Shown here: positions 35,323 to 43,664 of the stretch, piece by piece
How the letters are laid out: every line of letters starts with the position of its first letter
Numbering within the stretch: position 1 is the first letter of the stretch
Source: Roseovarius sp. EL26
Lineage (GTDB): Bacteria; Pseudomonadota; Alphaproteobacteria; Rhodobacterales; Rhodobacteraceae
Assembly: GCF_900327775.1 (NCBI RefSeq)
Contig: NZ_OUMZ01000007.1
Coordinates: 1,723,606-1,787,605 of the forward strand
Direction: 5' to 3'
Length of the DNA stretch: 64,000 nucleotides
The notes under the pieces: model-generated
The model's input: only the letters and a program-made list of their open reading frames with translations
Databases searched by the model: none
Told to the model about the DNA's origin: nothing
Program-made: the position numbers and the translations under genes

Positions 35323-36147
35323 TTATCCTTTCAACGATGAGAGCAGACGATCTTGTTTCGTCACCGGCGCCAGACCAAGGGATTTAAAAATACGCCAATA
35401 AAGCGCGGTATCATGGCCAATTACCGGCTTGCCCAGTTTGGATTCCAGATTGCGTGTCAGATGCAATGGGCGCTGCGGCAATTCATTTGGGCCAGAGCGA
35501 AAGTTGCACATCCCGTTGATCAGATAAGCATCCGCCTCAGGCGCTTGTTCAGCGACATAAAGAAAGGACTTCTCGAACAGATCGCCGTCAAACACCCAGC
35601 GCAACTTGTTGATCTCTTCTTGGCTTTCAAACCAGCCCTGATCATGAAAGTTCCCAGCCCAGAGCACATCAAATCCAGCTTCTCTTAGAAAGCCCGCAGT
35701 TCCCTGCCACCATTCTGGCCAGTGATAGGCACCGTTAAGGGCCACTTTCTCGACATTCATCGCGCGCAACGCCTCAACCATGGCGTATCCTGCCATGTGA
35801 AACTGCACGCCGTGTTTATCCGACAGGTCTTCGCAATGCTGGCGCACGCCATCGACACCCAACCCGCAGGCATGCACCCAATTCGACCCCACTTGGCCCG
35901 CCACATCAGCACCATTGCGCGCCATGCAGTGCACAAAGTCATCAAGCATGCCAAAGTTCTGTTTACGCTGATCCAACCCATGCACATAATCCGGCACGTG
36001 CAACATCCAACCATGCACCCCTACGGTCTCGGGGCACATCCGCAAAAAGTCCGACGGAGCGGCATCATAATCAAACGGAGGGCAGGTAAACCCAACCTGA
36101 TACGGGAACAGTTTCTGCTCCGGCGTCCATTTCTCTGGCATCAGCAT
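35323..36147 (-). CDS. Asp/Glu racemase-superfamily protein, maleate-isomerase-like
   Basis: The 274-residue protein is of the cofactor-independent racemase fold with two catalytic Cys candidates: one in NWVHACGLGV and one in YLINGMCNFRSGPNE, which aligns with the second Cys loop (SCTNxR) of maleate isomerase/arylmalonate decarboxylase relatives. GKPVIGHDTALYWRIFKSLGL matches the final family motif (GKPVxxSNQALxW). Likely chemistry: cis-trans isomerisation, racemisation or decarboxylation of a small dicarboxylate. GGGAGGGCCGAAG precedes the ATG. Operon neighbours suggest it handles a late intermediate. Confidence 0.65.
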   Translation of the reverse strand: MLMPEKWTPEQKLFPYQVGFTCPPFDYDAAPSDFLRMCPETVGVHGWMLHVPDYVHGLDQRKQNFGMLDDFVHCMARNGADVAGQVGSNWVHACGLGVDGVRQHCEDLSDKHGVQFHMAGYAMVEALRAMNVEKVALNGAYHWPEWWQGTAGFLREAGFDVLWAGNFHDQGWFESQEEINKLRWVFDGDLFEKSFLYVAEQAPEADAYLINGMCNFRSGPNELPQRPLHLTRNLESKLGKPVIGHDTALYWRIFKSLGLAPVTKQDRLLSSLKG

Positions 36148-36178
36148 CTTCGGCCCTCCCGTTTTGTATACTCAATAT

Positions 36179-36820
36179 TCATTGCAAACCTCCCCGCTGT
36201 CGTATCCGCCAAACAAGATGGTCAAAACGGTCCTGCCCGTAAAACGGCTCTCCCTCATAGACCATCAGCGGCACACCCCAGTGCCCAGCAGCAAGTATCG
36301 CCTCAGCATTGCGATCCAGTTCCGCTTTTGCGCTGTCCCAGCTGGTGCCCTCCAGCACCTCCGCCAAATCAAGCCCGATCTTTGCAATCGCCCTGCTCAG
36401 GAGATCGCCTTGATCCCATCCCGGCGTAGAGCCGTCCCACAGCATCCGCCCCACCACATCCAGAAACGCCATCGCCCGCCCTGCGCGAACGGCCCCAACG
36501 TACAAGCGGCACAGGTATTCATTGCGGGGTTGTTTCTCTTCCGCGATCCACAGTGATCCCGGTTTGAAATCAATCGGTGATGGGTCAGGATAGGCATGCG
36601 GCAACTCCAGAAATTCGGCCAACCGCTTGGTATCGGCCTCGAAATACTGCTGCTCCAGCTCATCCCGGCCCTGATACCGGTGAGGCAACCGCAGCACCCC
36701 ACCCAAAACCGGAACAATTTCGACCTGCACACCCTCGTCTGCCAGCCCAATCAGCCGATCCAGCAAGAGATAGCAATAGTCGCTTTGCAGTGAATAATAG
36801 ACCTCAACCCGTGGAGCCAT
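36179..36820 (-). CDS. DsbA-fold 2-hydroxychromene-2-carboxylate isomerase-like protein
   Basis: A 213-residue kappa-GST/HCCA-isomerase-type thioredoxin fold. VEVYYSLQSDYCYLLLDRL is the N-terminal Ser/Tyr substrate-loop region and AAGHWGVPLMVYEGEPFYGQDR (split across about 182-203) is the cis-proline and glutathione-site end. Family members isomerise aromatic breakdown intermediates with glutathione. AAGGAGGTGGA gives a very good ribosome binding site. The 102-bp gap to the lipoprotein gene upstream is the largest inside this operon and could hold an internal promoter. Confidence 0.8.
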   Translation of the reverse strand: MAPRVEVYYSLQSDYCYLLLDRLIGLADEGVQVEIVPVLGGVLRLPHRYQGRDELEQQYFEADTKRLAEFLELPHAYPDPSPIDFKPGSLWIAEEKQPRNEYLCRLYVGAVRAGRAMAFLDVVGRMLWDGSTPGWDQGDLLSRAIAKIGLDLAEVLEGTSWDSAKAELDRNAEAILAAGHWGVPLMVYEGEPFYGQDRFDHLVWRIRQRGGLQ

Positions 36821-36922
36821 TCCACCTCCTTATCATCCGCTTCATGCGGTGGATGCATTCCTCTTTTCTCAGCCACCAAATGCTGCTGGACAAATCCTGC
36901 GCATTCGTGAAACTGCGACGAA

Positions 36923-37369
36923 TTAATATAAGCCCTCTTCGTTATTTTCTCTTTTTCTTCTGAAGTCTTTCACAATCAACTGTTCATCCTCTATGTCGCC
37001 CGAAACGTAAGCGACACGCCCCGAAGCAACTTCTTTAAGCCCTGTGCATGAATTGAACTGAAGTTCACTTTCAAATTCATTTCCAGAATGGTGGCCTCTG
37101 ACAAATTCGATCACCTTGAAGGCAAGAGATGCCGGTTGAACAAGCTTTCTCCGAGGGTACTTTTTTCCATTTATTAGTACGTCTCCCGTGATCTCATATT
37201 CTGCCGGCACGAATGATAGGACCTCAACTTTGGCGACGAACTCTCCCGGATTTTCAATTTTCTCGGCACTTTCAAACAGGAAATATCTGTGAGCATCGGG
37301 TGCGATGCATCCAATCGCTGCCCCCGCAATACTCGTTAAAACAAGTGCGTAGATTAGCAGCCTACCCAT
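36923..37369 (-). CDS. Small A+T-rich lipoprotein inside the catabolic operon
   Basis: Not recognised. The 148-residue product has a signal sequence with lipobox IAGAAIGC (Cys21), then a beta-rich domain (FVAKVEVLSFVPAEYEI, FKVIEFVRGHHSGNEF) and a Cys in FNSCTGLKEVASGRVAYV. Its composition and codon use (AAA, GAA, ATT, TTT rich) differ sharply from the Rieske gene it overlaps by 8 bases, so it was probably inserted into the operon. The signature resembles secreted proteins with a small CTGL motif of unknown role. Envelope location is likely. Confidence 0.6.
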   Translation of the reverse strand: MGRLLIYALVLTSIAGAAIGCIAPDAHRYFLFESAEKIENPGEFVAKVEVLSFVPAEYEITGDVLINGKKYPRRKLVQPASLAFKVIEFVRGHHSGNEFESELQFNSCTGLKEVASGRVAYVSGDIEDEQLIVKDFRRKRENNEEGLY

Positions 37370-38453
37370 CCACCGCCTCCCTCATCCACTGCTGCAGTTT
37401 CTGGATAGAGTGCTCGGAATTCACCCCGCACTTCGGATCCAACACCAGTGGTCCGGGCTTGTACCCACGTGATTTCAACCCCTTGTGCACGGATTCAACC
37501 AGATGGATATCTTCCTCGACCGTGGTTTGGCGGTCCTGCACAGCAAGCCCGCGGATCACATCGCTTTCGGCCCCATCTTCAGTGTACCAGCCGCGATAAA
37601 CGGTGCAGTGATCCACATCCCGCGCACGCCAGTGATAGGTGTTCAGCACGTTGCCCGGATAGCATTGGAAGCTGACCATCGGCCACAGGAACCAGGATTG
37701 ATATTCCTCGGAATGCGGTACCGAGGTATCGATCGGGTAGGTCATCTTGTCCATGCTTTGACATTCCGTGGTGTGGCGCAGAACATAGCCACCGTCCTTG
37801 TCCGGCTGAATGTCATAAGTTTCCGGCTTCACCACACCTTCGGCAAAGGTCGCGTGGTTGATCGGGCAGTGATAACACTCAGAATAGTTCTCAACCGAAA
37901 CCTTCCAGTTGCAATTCTCATCGATCTCCACCCACTCCAACGGGGCCAGCTTGTCGATATTCGGCACAAACGCGCGGATCTCTTCGCGCACACCGGGGAA
38001 CCAGTCATCCATGCTCTTGGCATCGTCATCCAGATTAACAAAGATAAAGCCGTTGAAATCCTCGGTCCGCACCTCGGTCAAACAGATCTTTTCTTTGTCG
38101 AACCCCGGAACCGATTTGATGTTCGGCCCTGCACGCAACTGCCCAGTCAATTCATACGTCCAAGCGTGGTAAGGACATACAACAACCCGCGTATTCCCGG
38201 TGTCTTTCACCAGCTCATGCGCGCGGTGCTGGCAGACATTATAAAACGTTCGCACTTCTCCATCGCGCCCGCGAATGCAAAACAGGTTTTGCCCGGCAAT
38301 CTGAAAGGCGAAATAGTCCCCGACATTCGGCAGCTGACTGACGTGACCGGCAAACTGCCACGTCCGGGCCAGCAAACCTTGCATCTCATTTTCGAAAATT
38401 TCGGGGCCGGTATAATACCGCGCGTCTAGGGAATGGATCAGCGGGGCGTTCAT
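37362..38453 (-). CDS. Rieske-type ring-hydroxylating/betaine-demethylating oxygenase alpha subunit
   Basis: The 363-residue protein carries the Rieske 2Fe-2S motif (Cys74/His76 in NVCQHRAHE, Cys93/His96 in VVCPYHAW) and the mononuclear iron site in NYSECYHCPINHATF (His195, His200). The ENYSECYHC form and operon context fit the branch that demethylates quaternary amines (carnitine, glycine betaine, proline betaine) rather than aromatics. No reductase partner is adjacent; the FrhB-like protein or an unlinked reductase might serve. It overlaps the RpiR gene by ATGA. Confidence 0.85.
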   Translation of the reverse strand: MNAPLIHSLDARYYTGPEIFENEMQGLLARTWQFAGHVSQLPNVGDYFAFQIAGQNLFCIRGRDGEVRTFYNVCQHRAHELVKDTGNTRVVVCPYHAWTYELTGQLRAGPNIKSVPGFDKEKICLTEVRTEDFNGFIFVNLDDDAKSMDDWFPGVREEIRAFVPNIDKLAPLEWVEIDENCNWKVSVENYSECYHCPINHATFAEGVVKPETYDIQPDKDGGYVLRHTTECQSMDKMTYPIDTSVPHSEEYQSWFLWPMVSFQCYPGNVLNTYHWRARDVDHCTVYRGWYTEDGAESDVIRGLAVQDRQTTVEEDIHLVESVHKGLKSRGYKPGPLVLDPKCGVNSEHSIQKLQQWMREAVDG

Positions 38454-39337
38454 TCAGGCTCCTCCTGGTAGATACCTAATTGATGGCGACGTTTATGGAA
38501 TTTCTCGACGCGTTCGACGATCTTGGGGCTGGCCACGGCAATAACGAAACTCAACAGCGTTTCCAGCAGCGCAATAGTCGACACGGATGACGGAAAAAAC
38601 TGCGGCGTATCAGCAGCGACAACAAACCCGTGTTCAGAACCGCGAATAATGGGGGACGCCGGGCTATCAGAGATGCCAATCACCCTGACCCCCTGCTCTC
38701 GGGCAACGTTCACCGCTTCGACCACTTCAGATCGGTACGGGTGGCAAGTGATTGCAATCAACACATCACGCTCATCTGCCCAGGCCAGATCATCGGCTGC
38801 GGTTGATCCGGGCTTTGGTATCGCGTTGAAATCGCGCATACCGGTCGACGCCAGATACGTAAAGTTGCGGGCATTGGAATTGTTCACCCCTACCCCCAAC
38901 ACGAATACCTTGCGCGACGCCCAGATAGCCTTGGCCGCCACTTCCATCGAAGACTCATCGATCCCAGCAAATGTTTCCTCGATATTGCGGATGGCCGAGC
39001 CGACTTGATCCGCAAACAATTGTCCCAATGCGCCAGAAGCGGCAATATCCTGTAGCCAGCGCGCCCGGTCTGGGAAGCTCACAGTGCCCCGGCGAATCGC
39101 CTCACGGAACGGCTCCCGGAAATCATCGTAGCCCTCGAATCCCACCTGACGCGCCATCCGCACGAAGGTATTGGGCTTCACTTTGGCCGCCTCCGCGATC
39201 TCGCGCACCGAGGAAACCCCAACGTCTCTTGGGTTTTCCAGCACGTAGCGCGCAGCCTTTTGCGCCTCCGGCGTCAAGGCTTCCCATTCGCGCGAAATAC
39301 GCTCCAAAACGATATTTGATACATTTGTGTCATTCAT
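38450..39337 (-). CDS. RpiR/MurR-family transcriptional regulator
   Basis: The 295-residue protein has an N-terminal RpiR helix-turn-helix (ARYVLENPRDVGVSSVREIAE, then AAKVKPNTFVRMARQVGF) and a C-terminal SIS domain (VFVLGVGVNNSNARNFTYLA, VLIAITCHPYRSEVVEAV) that binds a phosphorylated or carboxylated effector. It heads the leftward operon and faces the rightward operon across a 71-bp gap, so it is the natural regulator of both. The effector is unknown. Confidence 0.92.
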   Translation of the reverse strand: MNDTNVSNIVLERISREWEALTPEAQKAARYVLENPRDVGVSSVREIAEAAKVKPNTFVRMARQVGFEGYDDFREPFREAIRRGTVSFPDRARWLQDIAASGALGQLFADQVGSAIRNIEETFAGIDESSMEVAAKAIWASRKVFVLGVGVNNSNARNFTYLASTGMRDFNAIPKPGSTAADDLAWADERDVLIAITCHPYRSEVVEAVNVAREQGVRVIGISDSPASPIIRGSEHGFVVAADTPQFFPSSVSTIALLETLLSFVIAVASPKIVERVEKFHKRRHQLGIYQEEPE

Positions 39338-39408
39338 GATTGACGACGGTACAGATGTACGCTTACGTTGTCGAGCAAATTTGCGACTCTGTGATGAGGA
39401 AAATCAAA
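39338..39408. promoter_or_regulatory. Divergent promoter/operator of the 30.6-50.4 kb regulon
   Basis: The 71-bp gap between two divergent operons contains two palindromes: GTACA-GA-TGTAC at 39349-39360 and GCAAATTTGC at 39375-39384, plus a TTGACG at 39340-39345 that could be a -35 for the rightward transcript. The rightward ribosome binding site GATGAGGA is at about 39393-39400. These are good candidates for RpiR-family operator sites; binding is inferred from position only. Confidence 0.5.
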
Positions 39409-41868
39409 ATGTCGGAAAAAGCGTTCCCCACCCACGCTCGTGTGGTCATTGTAGGCGGCGGTGTCATGGGGGTTGGCCTTGCTTACCACCTGGCGCACGA
39501 AGGTTGGGGCTCCGAGGTGGTTCTGCTCGAGAAAGCCGAGCTGACCAGCGGTTCAACCTGGCATGCAGCGGGCCAGATCACACATTCAACCTCTAGCTTC
39601 GGCCTGGGCAAATGCGTTGATTATAACATCGGTCTCTATTCCGGCGCGCTCGAGGCGGAAACAGGTCAGGCTGTCACTTGGCATGGCTGCGGCTCTTTTC
39701 GTCTGGCCTATACCGAGGACGAAATGGATTGGCTGCGCCACACACTCAGCGTCGGCCGCTCCTTGGGCTTCAACATCGAATTGGTTGGCCCCGAAAAGGT
39801 TGCTGAACTGCATCCGTACTATAACCTCGAAGGCGTCATCGGCGCGCTTTACACCCCGGATGACGGCCACGTTGACCCCACTAACGTGACCATGTCCATG
39901 GCCGCAGGTGCCCGCCAGCAGGGCGCACGCATCATCCGCCGATGCCGCGCGACAAACATCACGCAAGCCGACAATGGCGAATGGGTGGTTGAAACAGATC
40001 AGGGCACAATCACTTGCGAACATGTGGTCAACGCCGGCGGCACCTACGCCCGCCAGATGGGCGAATGGTCTGGCCTGCAACTGCCGATGACCTCGATGAC
40101 CCACCACTATTTCGTCACTGACGAAGTCCCGGAGTTTCAAAATTTGGAAACCGAGCTGCCCGTTATTCGCGATGACAAAAAGGTTTCTGGCTACATCCGG
40201 ATGGAGCAGAAGAAAGGCCTGATCGGGATATACGAAAAAGAGAACCCGAACTCGGTTTGGCACGATGAATGCCCATGGGAATACGAAAACTGGCTGTTCG
40301 AGGCAGATTATGACCGTGTCATGCCTTACTTGGAAGAATCCTTGAACCGCATGCCGATCTTTGCCGAATTGGGCATCACCCGCGATGTTCACGGCGCCAT
40401 CAGCCACCCACCAGATGGCAATCCACTGATTGGCCCTGCCCCCGGCGTGCGCAATTACTGGTGCTGCTGTGGCACACAGATCGGCATCGGCTGGGGCCCC
40501 GGCCTGACCCGCGAACTGGCCCGTTGGATGGTACATGGTTCTGCTGACATCTCGATGCGCGAATATGATCCTCGTCGCTTCGGCTCGTACGCCACCAAAG
40601 ATTGGCAGATGACCAAGGCTGAAGAAGACTACTGCCTGCGCCACGAAATCCCTTTCCCGCATTTCAACCGGCTGGCCGGTCGTCCGATCAAGCCATCGCC
40701 GATGTATGAGCGCCTGAAAGAAAAAGGGGCGGTCTACGAAGAGGTCTACGGTCACGAGCGCCCACGGTGGTTTGCCAAAAACGGCGTTGAACAGCGCGAT
40801 TACTATTCCTTCAAACGCAACGAAGTGCATGATATCGTCGGCGCTGAATGCAAAGCTGTACGTGACAGCCTTGGCATCATGGACATCTCGGCCTTCACCA
40901 AGGTCGAGGTTGCAGGCCCCGATGCCGCTGTCTTGCTTGACCGTCTGGTGGCAAACAAACTGCCACAAAAGGTCGGTGGCATTGCCTTGACCCATATGCT
41001 CAACCGTCGAGGACGGATCGAGCTGGAAACAACGATCGTGAAACTGGATGAGGACCGCTTCTATCTGGTGTGCGCCGCGTTCTTCGAACAGCGCCTTCTC
41101 GATCATCTGAACCAGAACCTTGCAGGTGAGAATGCAGAGATTATCCTGCGCTCTAACGATTGGGCCGCCCTTGCTCTCAATGGGCCAATGTCCCGCGAGG
41201 TTCTGGCCACTTGCACCGATGCAGACCTGTCCAACGCCGGGTTCAAGTGGCTCAGCGCGCAGGAAATCACTGTTGCTGGCCACAAACTCTGGGCCTTCCG
41301 TATGTCCTATGCCGGTGAGCTGGGTTGGGAACTCCACATTCCAGCCGAAAGTGCACTGGCGGTTTATGACGCACTTTGGGCCGCAGGTGAGTCACATAAC
41401 ATCGTGAACTACGGTTCCTTCGCGATGAACGCCATGCGGATGGAAAAGATGTTCAAAGGCGCGGGCGAGCTGACTAACGAGGTCACCCTGCCCGAGGCCG
41501 ACGTGATGCGCTTTGCGAAACTGGATAAAGAGTATCTCGGCGTCGATAAAACCCGTGAAAGCGCCAAACAGGCGGAAGACGGCACAATGCCTTTCGTCTG
41601 CGCCTATCTCGAGATCGAACCTAATGGAGTTGAAGACGGCCACGGCGGTGAGGCGGTCATGTTGGGCGGAAAAGTCGTGGGTTCGACAGCCTCTGTCGCC
41701 TACGGGCATACAGTCGGCAAGATTCTCGCCTTTGCTTATATTAAACCCCACGCAAACGTGCCCGGCACCGAGATCGAAGTGATCATCGCCGGCCACGCAC
41801 GCAAAGGGCGTATCTTGGGTGAACCGGCTTACGACCCGGCCAGCGTTCTGCCCCGCGCAGATGGATAA
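39409..41868 (+). CDS. Dimethylglycine/sarcosine dehydrogenase-like flavoprotein with GcvT domain
   Basis: An oxidative N-demethylase of 819 residues. ARVVIVGGGVMGVGLAYHLA binds FAD; LTSGSTWHAAG places His52 at the position of covalent FAD attachment in dimethylglycine and sarcosine dehydrogenases. The C-terminal half is a folate-binding aminomethyltransferase-like domain (SLGIMDISAFTKVEVAGPDA, RMSYAGELGWELHIP) that catches the methyl group as methylene-THF. The start at 39409 has GATGAGGA upstream; the in-frame ATG at 39340 would run through the promoter gap. It leads the rightward operon, so an N-methylated substrate or intermediate is likely. Confidence 0.9.
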   Translation: MSEKAFPTHARVVIVGGGVMGVGLAYHLAHEGWGSEVVLLEKAELTSGSTWHAAGQITHSTSSFGLGKCVDYNIGLYSGALEAETGQAVTWHGCGSFRLAYTEDEMDWLRHTLSVGRSLGFNIELVGPEKVAELHPYYNLEGVIGALYTPDDGHVDPTNVTMSMAAGARQQGARIIRRCRATNITQADNGEWVVETDQGTITCEHVVNAGGTYARQMGEWSGLQLPMTSMTHHYFVTDEVPEFQNLETELPVIRDDKKVSGYIRMEQKKGLIGIYEKENPNSVWHDECPWEYENWLFEADYDRVMPYLEESLNRMPIFAELGITRDVHGAISHPPDGNPLIGPAPGVRNYWCCCGTQIGIGWGPGLTRELARWMVHGSADISMREYDPRRFGSYATKDWQMTKAEEDYCLRHEIPFPHFNRLAGRPIKPSPMYERLKEKGAVYEEVYGHERPRWFAKNGVEQRDYYSFKRNEVHDIVGAECKAVRDSLGIMDISAFTKVEVAGPDAAVLLDRLVANKLPQKVGGIALTHMLNRRGRIELETTIVKLDEDRFYLVCAAFFEQRLLDHLNQNLAGENAEIILRSNDWAALALNGPMSREVLATCTDADLSNAGFKWLSAQEITVAGHKLWAFRMSYAGELGWELHIPAESALAVYDALWAAGESHNIVNYGSFAMNAMRMEKMFKGAGELTNEVTLPEADVMRFAKLDKEYLGVDKTRESAKQAEDGTMPFVCAYLEIEPNGVEDGHGGEAVMLGGKVVGSTASVAYGHTVGKILAFAYIKPHANVPGTEIEVIIAGHARKGRILGEPAYDPASVLPRADG

Positions 41869-41879
41869 GGAGTGCAAGA

Positions 41880-41952
41880 TCCATTCATCTGACCATAAAT
41901 ATCTCGGGGAGCGCGAGGGGCAGAGCCCTTCGCCCCGGTCGGATCGCAAAGG
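41880..41952 (+). repeat. Intergenic repeat/hairpin related to the 3.8-4.7 kb repeats
   Basis: TTCATCTGACCATAAATATCTC at 41884-41905 (about 20 bases) matches the core of the two 109-bp repeats, then the sequence diverges into a strong hairpin GAGGGGC-AGA-GCCCTTC. This form, with a short conserved core followed by a variable GC hairpin, looks like a dispersed REP-like element. It lies in the 114-bp gap between the first and second genes of the rightward operon, where it could attenuate transcription or protect mRNA ends. Confidence 0.6.
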
Positions 41953-41982
41953 CGATTCGAAACCAACAAAAGGAAATATGCC

Positions 41983-43068
41983 ATGACCGATTTGCCCCAA
42001 ACAATGAAAGCCATGGTCCTGATGGGCCACGGCGATCTTGATCAATACCAGTGGCACGAAGACTGGCCCATTCCCACGCCAGGCCCCATGGACGTGGTGA
42101 TAAAGGTCGGCGCTTGTGGGCTCAACAACACCGACGTGAACACCCGCACGGGCTGGTACTCCAAAGCTGTGGACGAAGCCACGACTGGGGGCGCTTACGG
42201 CGAGATCAATGAGGATGACCCCACTTGGGGTGGCGCACCGCTCACCTTCCCACGTATTCAGGGTGCGGATGCAGTTGGCAAAGTCGTCTCTGTCGGCGCC
42301 GAGGCAGATGCAAGTCTGATCGGCAAGCGCGTTCTGATCGAAGGCTGGATCAGGGATTGGAATGACCCATCAAATATGGACAAGACGGGCTATTTCGGTT
42401 CTGAAAAAGATGGCGGGTATGCCGAATTCACCATGGCAGATGCACGCGATGTGGCTCCCATCGAATGCGATCTGACGGATGCAGAACTAGCCACTTTTCA
42501 ATGTAGCTACACCACCGCCGAAGGTATGTTGGTGCGCGCCAATGTGGGCGAAGGTGATACCGTCCTCATCCCCGGGGCATCCGGTGGCGTGGGTGGTGCG
42601 CTGATCCAATTGGCCAAACGTCGTGGCGCTCGCGTCATTGCCATGGCCTCCGAGGCCAAACACGCCGACGTGCAGAAATGTGGTCCAGATGTCCTTTTGC
42701 CTCGCAGCCCCGAAAACCTGCGCGACGCATTGGGTGATGAAAAAATCACCGTTGTTGCAGATATCGTTGGCGGCCCTATCTGGCCCCAGCTGATTGATGT
42801 GTTGGAACGTGGTGGGCGCTATACCTGCGCGGGCGCGATTGCCGGACCAATGGTCGAATTTGATCTGCGCACATTTTACCTGCGCGATCTGACCTTCACC
42901 GGTTCGACCATCCTCCCGACACATGTTTTACGCGATGTCGTCAGCTATATCGAGCGCGGCGAGGTGAAACCCATGCTGGCGGAAACCTTCCCGCTATCCC
43001 AACTGCGCGAAGCACAAACCGCCTTTATCGAAAAGCGCCACACCGGCAACATCGTGGTCCTGCCCTGA
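41983..43068 (+). CDS. Medium-chain (zinc-type) alcohol dehydrogenase/quinone oxidoreductase
   Basis: A 361-residue MDR-superfamily oxidoreductase: MKAMVLMGHGDLDQYQW start, CGLNNTDVNTRTGWYS (substrate-side loop), VLIPGASGGVGGALIQLAKR for NAD(P)H. It is not closely like AcuI, the acrylyl-CoA reductase usually linked to DMSP lyases, so it should not be named so. It may oxidise an alcohol or reduce an enoyl/enone intermediate. AAAGGA precedes the start; its stop overlaps dddQ1 by one base (TGATG). Confidence 0.88.
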   Translation: MTDLPQTMKAMVLMGHGDLDQYQWHEDWPIPTPGPMDVVIKVGACGLNNTDVNTRTGWYSKAVDEATTGGAYGEINEDDPTWGGAPLTFPRIQGADAVGKVVSVGAEADASLIGKRVLIEGWIRDWNDPSNMDKTGYFGSEKDGGYAEFTMADARDVAPIECDLTDAELATFQCSYTTAEGMLVRANVGEGDTVLIPGASGGVGGALIQLAKRRGARVIAMASEAKHADVQKCGPDVLLPRSPENLRDALGDEKITVVADIVGGPIWPQLIDVLERGGRYTCAGAIAGPMVEFDLRTFYLRDLTFTGSTILPTHVLRDVVSYIERGEVKPMLAETFPLSQLREAQTAFIEKRHTGNIVVLP

Positions 43069-43664
43069 TGGATCTACGGTGGGAAACCCTGCTAACCGAG
43101 ACCCGCGCAACACATGCGCGGGTTCCGGCGTTGCAGGAATTTTGCGCCCTCCCTGAGCCGGTCGTCGAGCAACCCGTTACGCCGCACCACATCCCGGCAG
43201 CTGATCTTATGATCCACGATCCAAACCTCCATTCGAACGCCTTCGCAGACTTCCGGGATGCGCTGATCAATGCCGCCCCCCTCGCCCAATGGCGTGAAAC
43301 TTACAAAGGCACAGGCGCAAGCGCGGACTTCCTGAACCGTTTCGCCTGCTACGAGATCATCGGTATTGATGCACCTTTTGGCGCAACGGATATACGCGCC
43401 TTTGTCGTCTACCAACCCGCCGGTTTTCACTATCCCTGGCACCACCATCCGGCTGAAGAGATCTACATGGTCGTCGCAGGTGAGGCAGAGTTCCACCTCG
43501 AAGGTGAGAACCCCCAAACCCTGCGCCCCGGCGACACCGCCTTTCATCCGTCGAACGCGCCGCATGCTCTGATCACTCGTGACCACCCCGTTATGGCCTA
43601 TGTGCTGTGGCGCGGCGATCTGAATACCAAACCCGTCTTTACTTATCCCGAGGACTTATCGTGA
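43068..43664 (+). CDS. dddQ: Cupin DMSP lyase, DddQ type (copy 1)
   Basis: DddQ splits dimethylsulfoniopropionate to acrylate and dimethyl sulfide. The 198-residue protein has HYPWHHHPAEEIYMVVAGEA at 121-140 and FHPSNAPHALIT at 159-170. Metal-site candidates are His125, His127, Glu131, Tyr133 and His166, matching the His/Glu/Tyr/His set reported for the Ruegeria enzyme (remembered, offset by a few residues). FLNRFACYEIIG and MAYVLWRG are also family hallmarks. Tightly coupled to the dehydrogenase (TGATG) and to copy 2 (GTGA). Tandem dddQ pairs are known in Roseovarius. Substrate assignment is by similarity. Confidence 0.88.
   Translation: MDLRWETLLTETRATHARVPALQEFCALPEPVVEQPVTPHHIPAADLMIHDPNLHSNAFADFRDALINAAPLAQWRETYKGTGASADFLNRFACYEIIGIDAPFGATDIRAFVVYQPAGFHYPWHHHPAEEIYMVVAGEAEFHLEGENPQTLRPGDTAFHPSNAPHALITRDHPVMAYVLWRGDLNTKPVFTYPEDLS

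Noticed and set aside
37485..38429. 314-codon open frame antisense to the Rieske gene
   Set aside because: Shadow of a well-supported oxygenase with both iron motifs; its translation shows only scattered hydrophobic residues.
39586..41337. 583-codon open frame antisense to the dimethylglycine-dehydrogenase-like gene
   Set aside because: It mirrors the strong codon bias of the sense gene, has no family motifs and no ribosome binding site. The sense frame has complete FAD and folate domains.
41983..43068. MDR gene as acuI (acrylyl-CoA reductase) because of the adjacent DMSP lyases
   Set aside because: N-terminus and loop motifs do not look like the YhdH/AcuI branch; adjacency alone is not enough.
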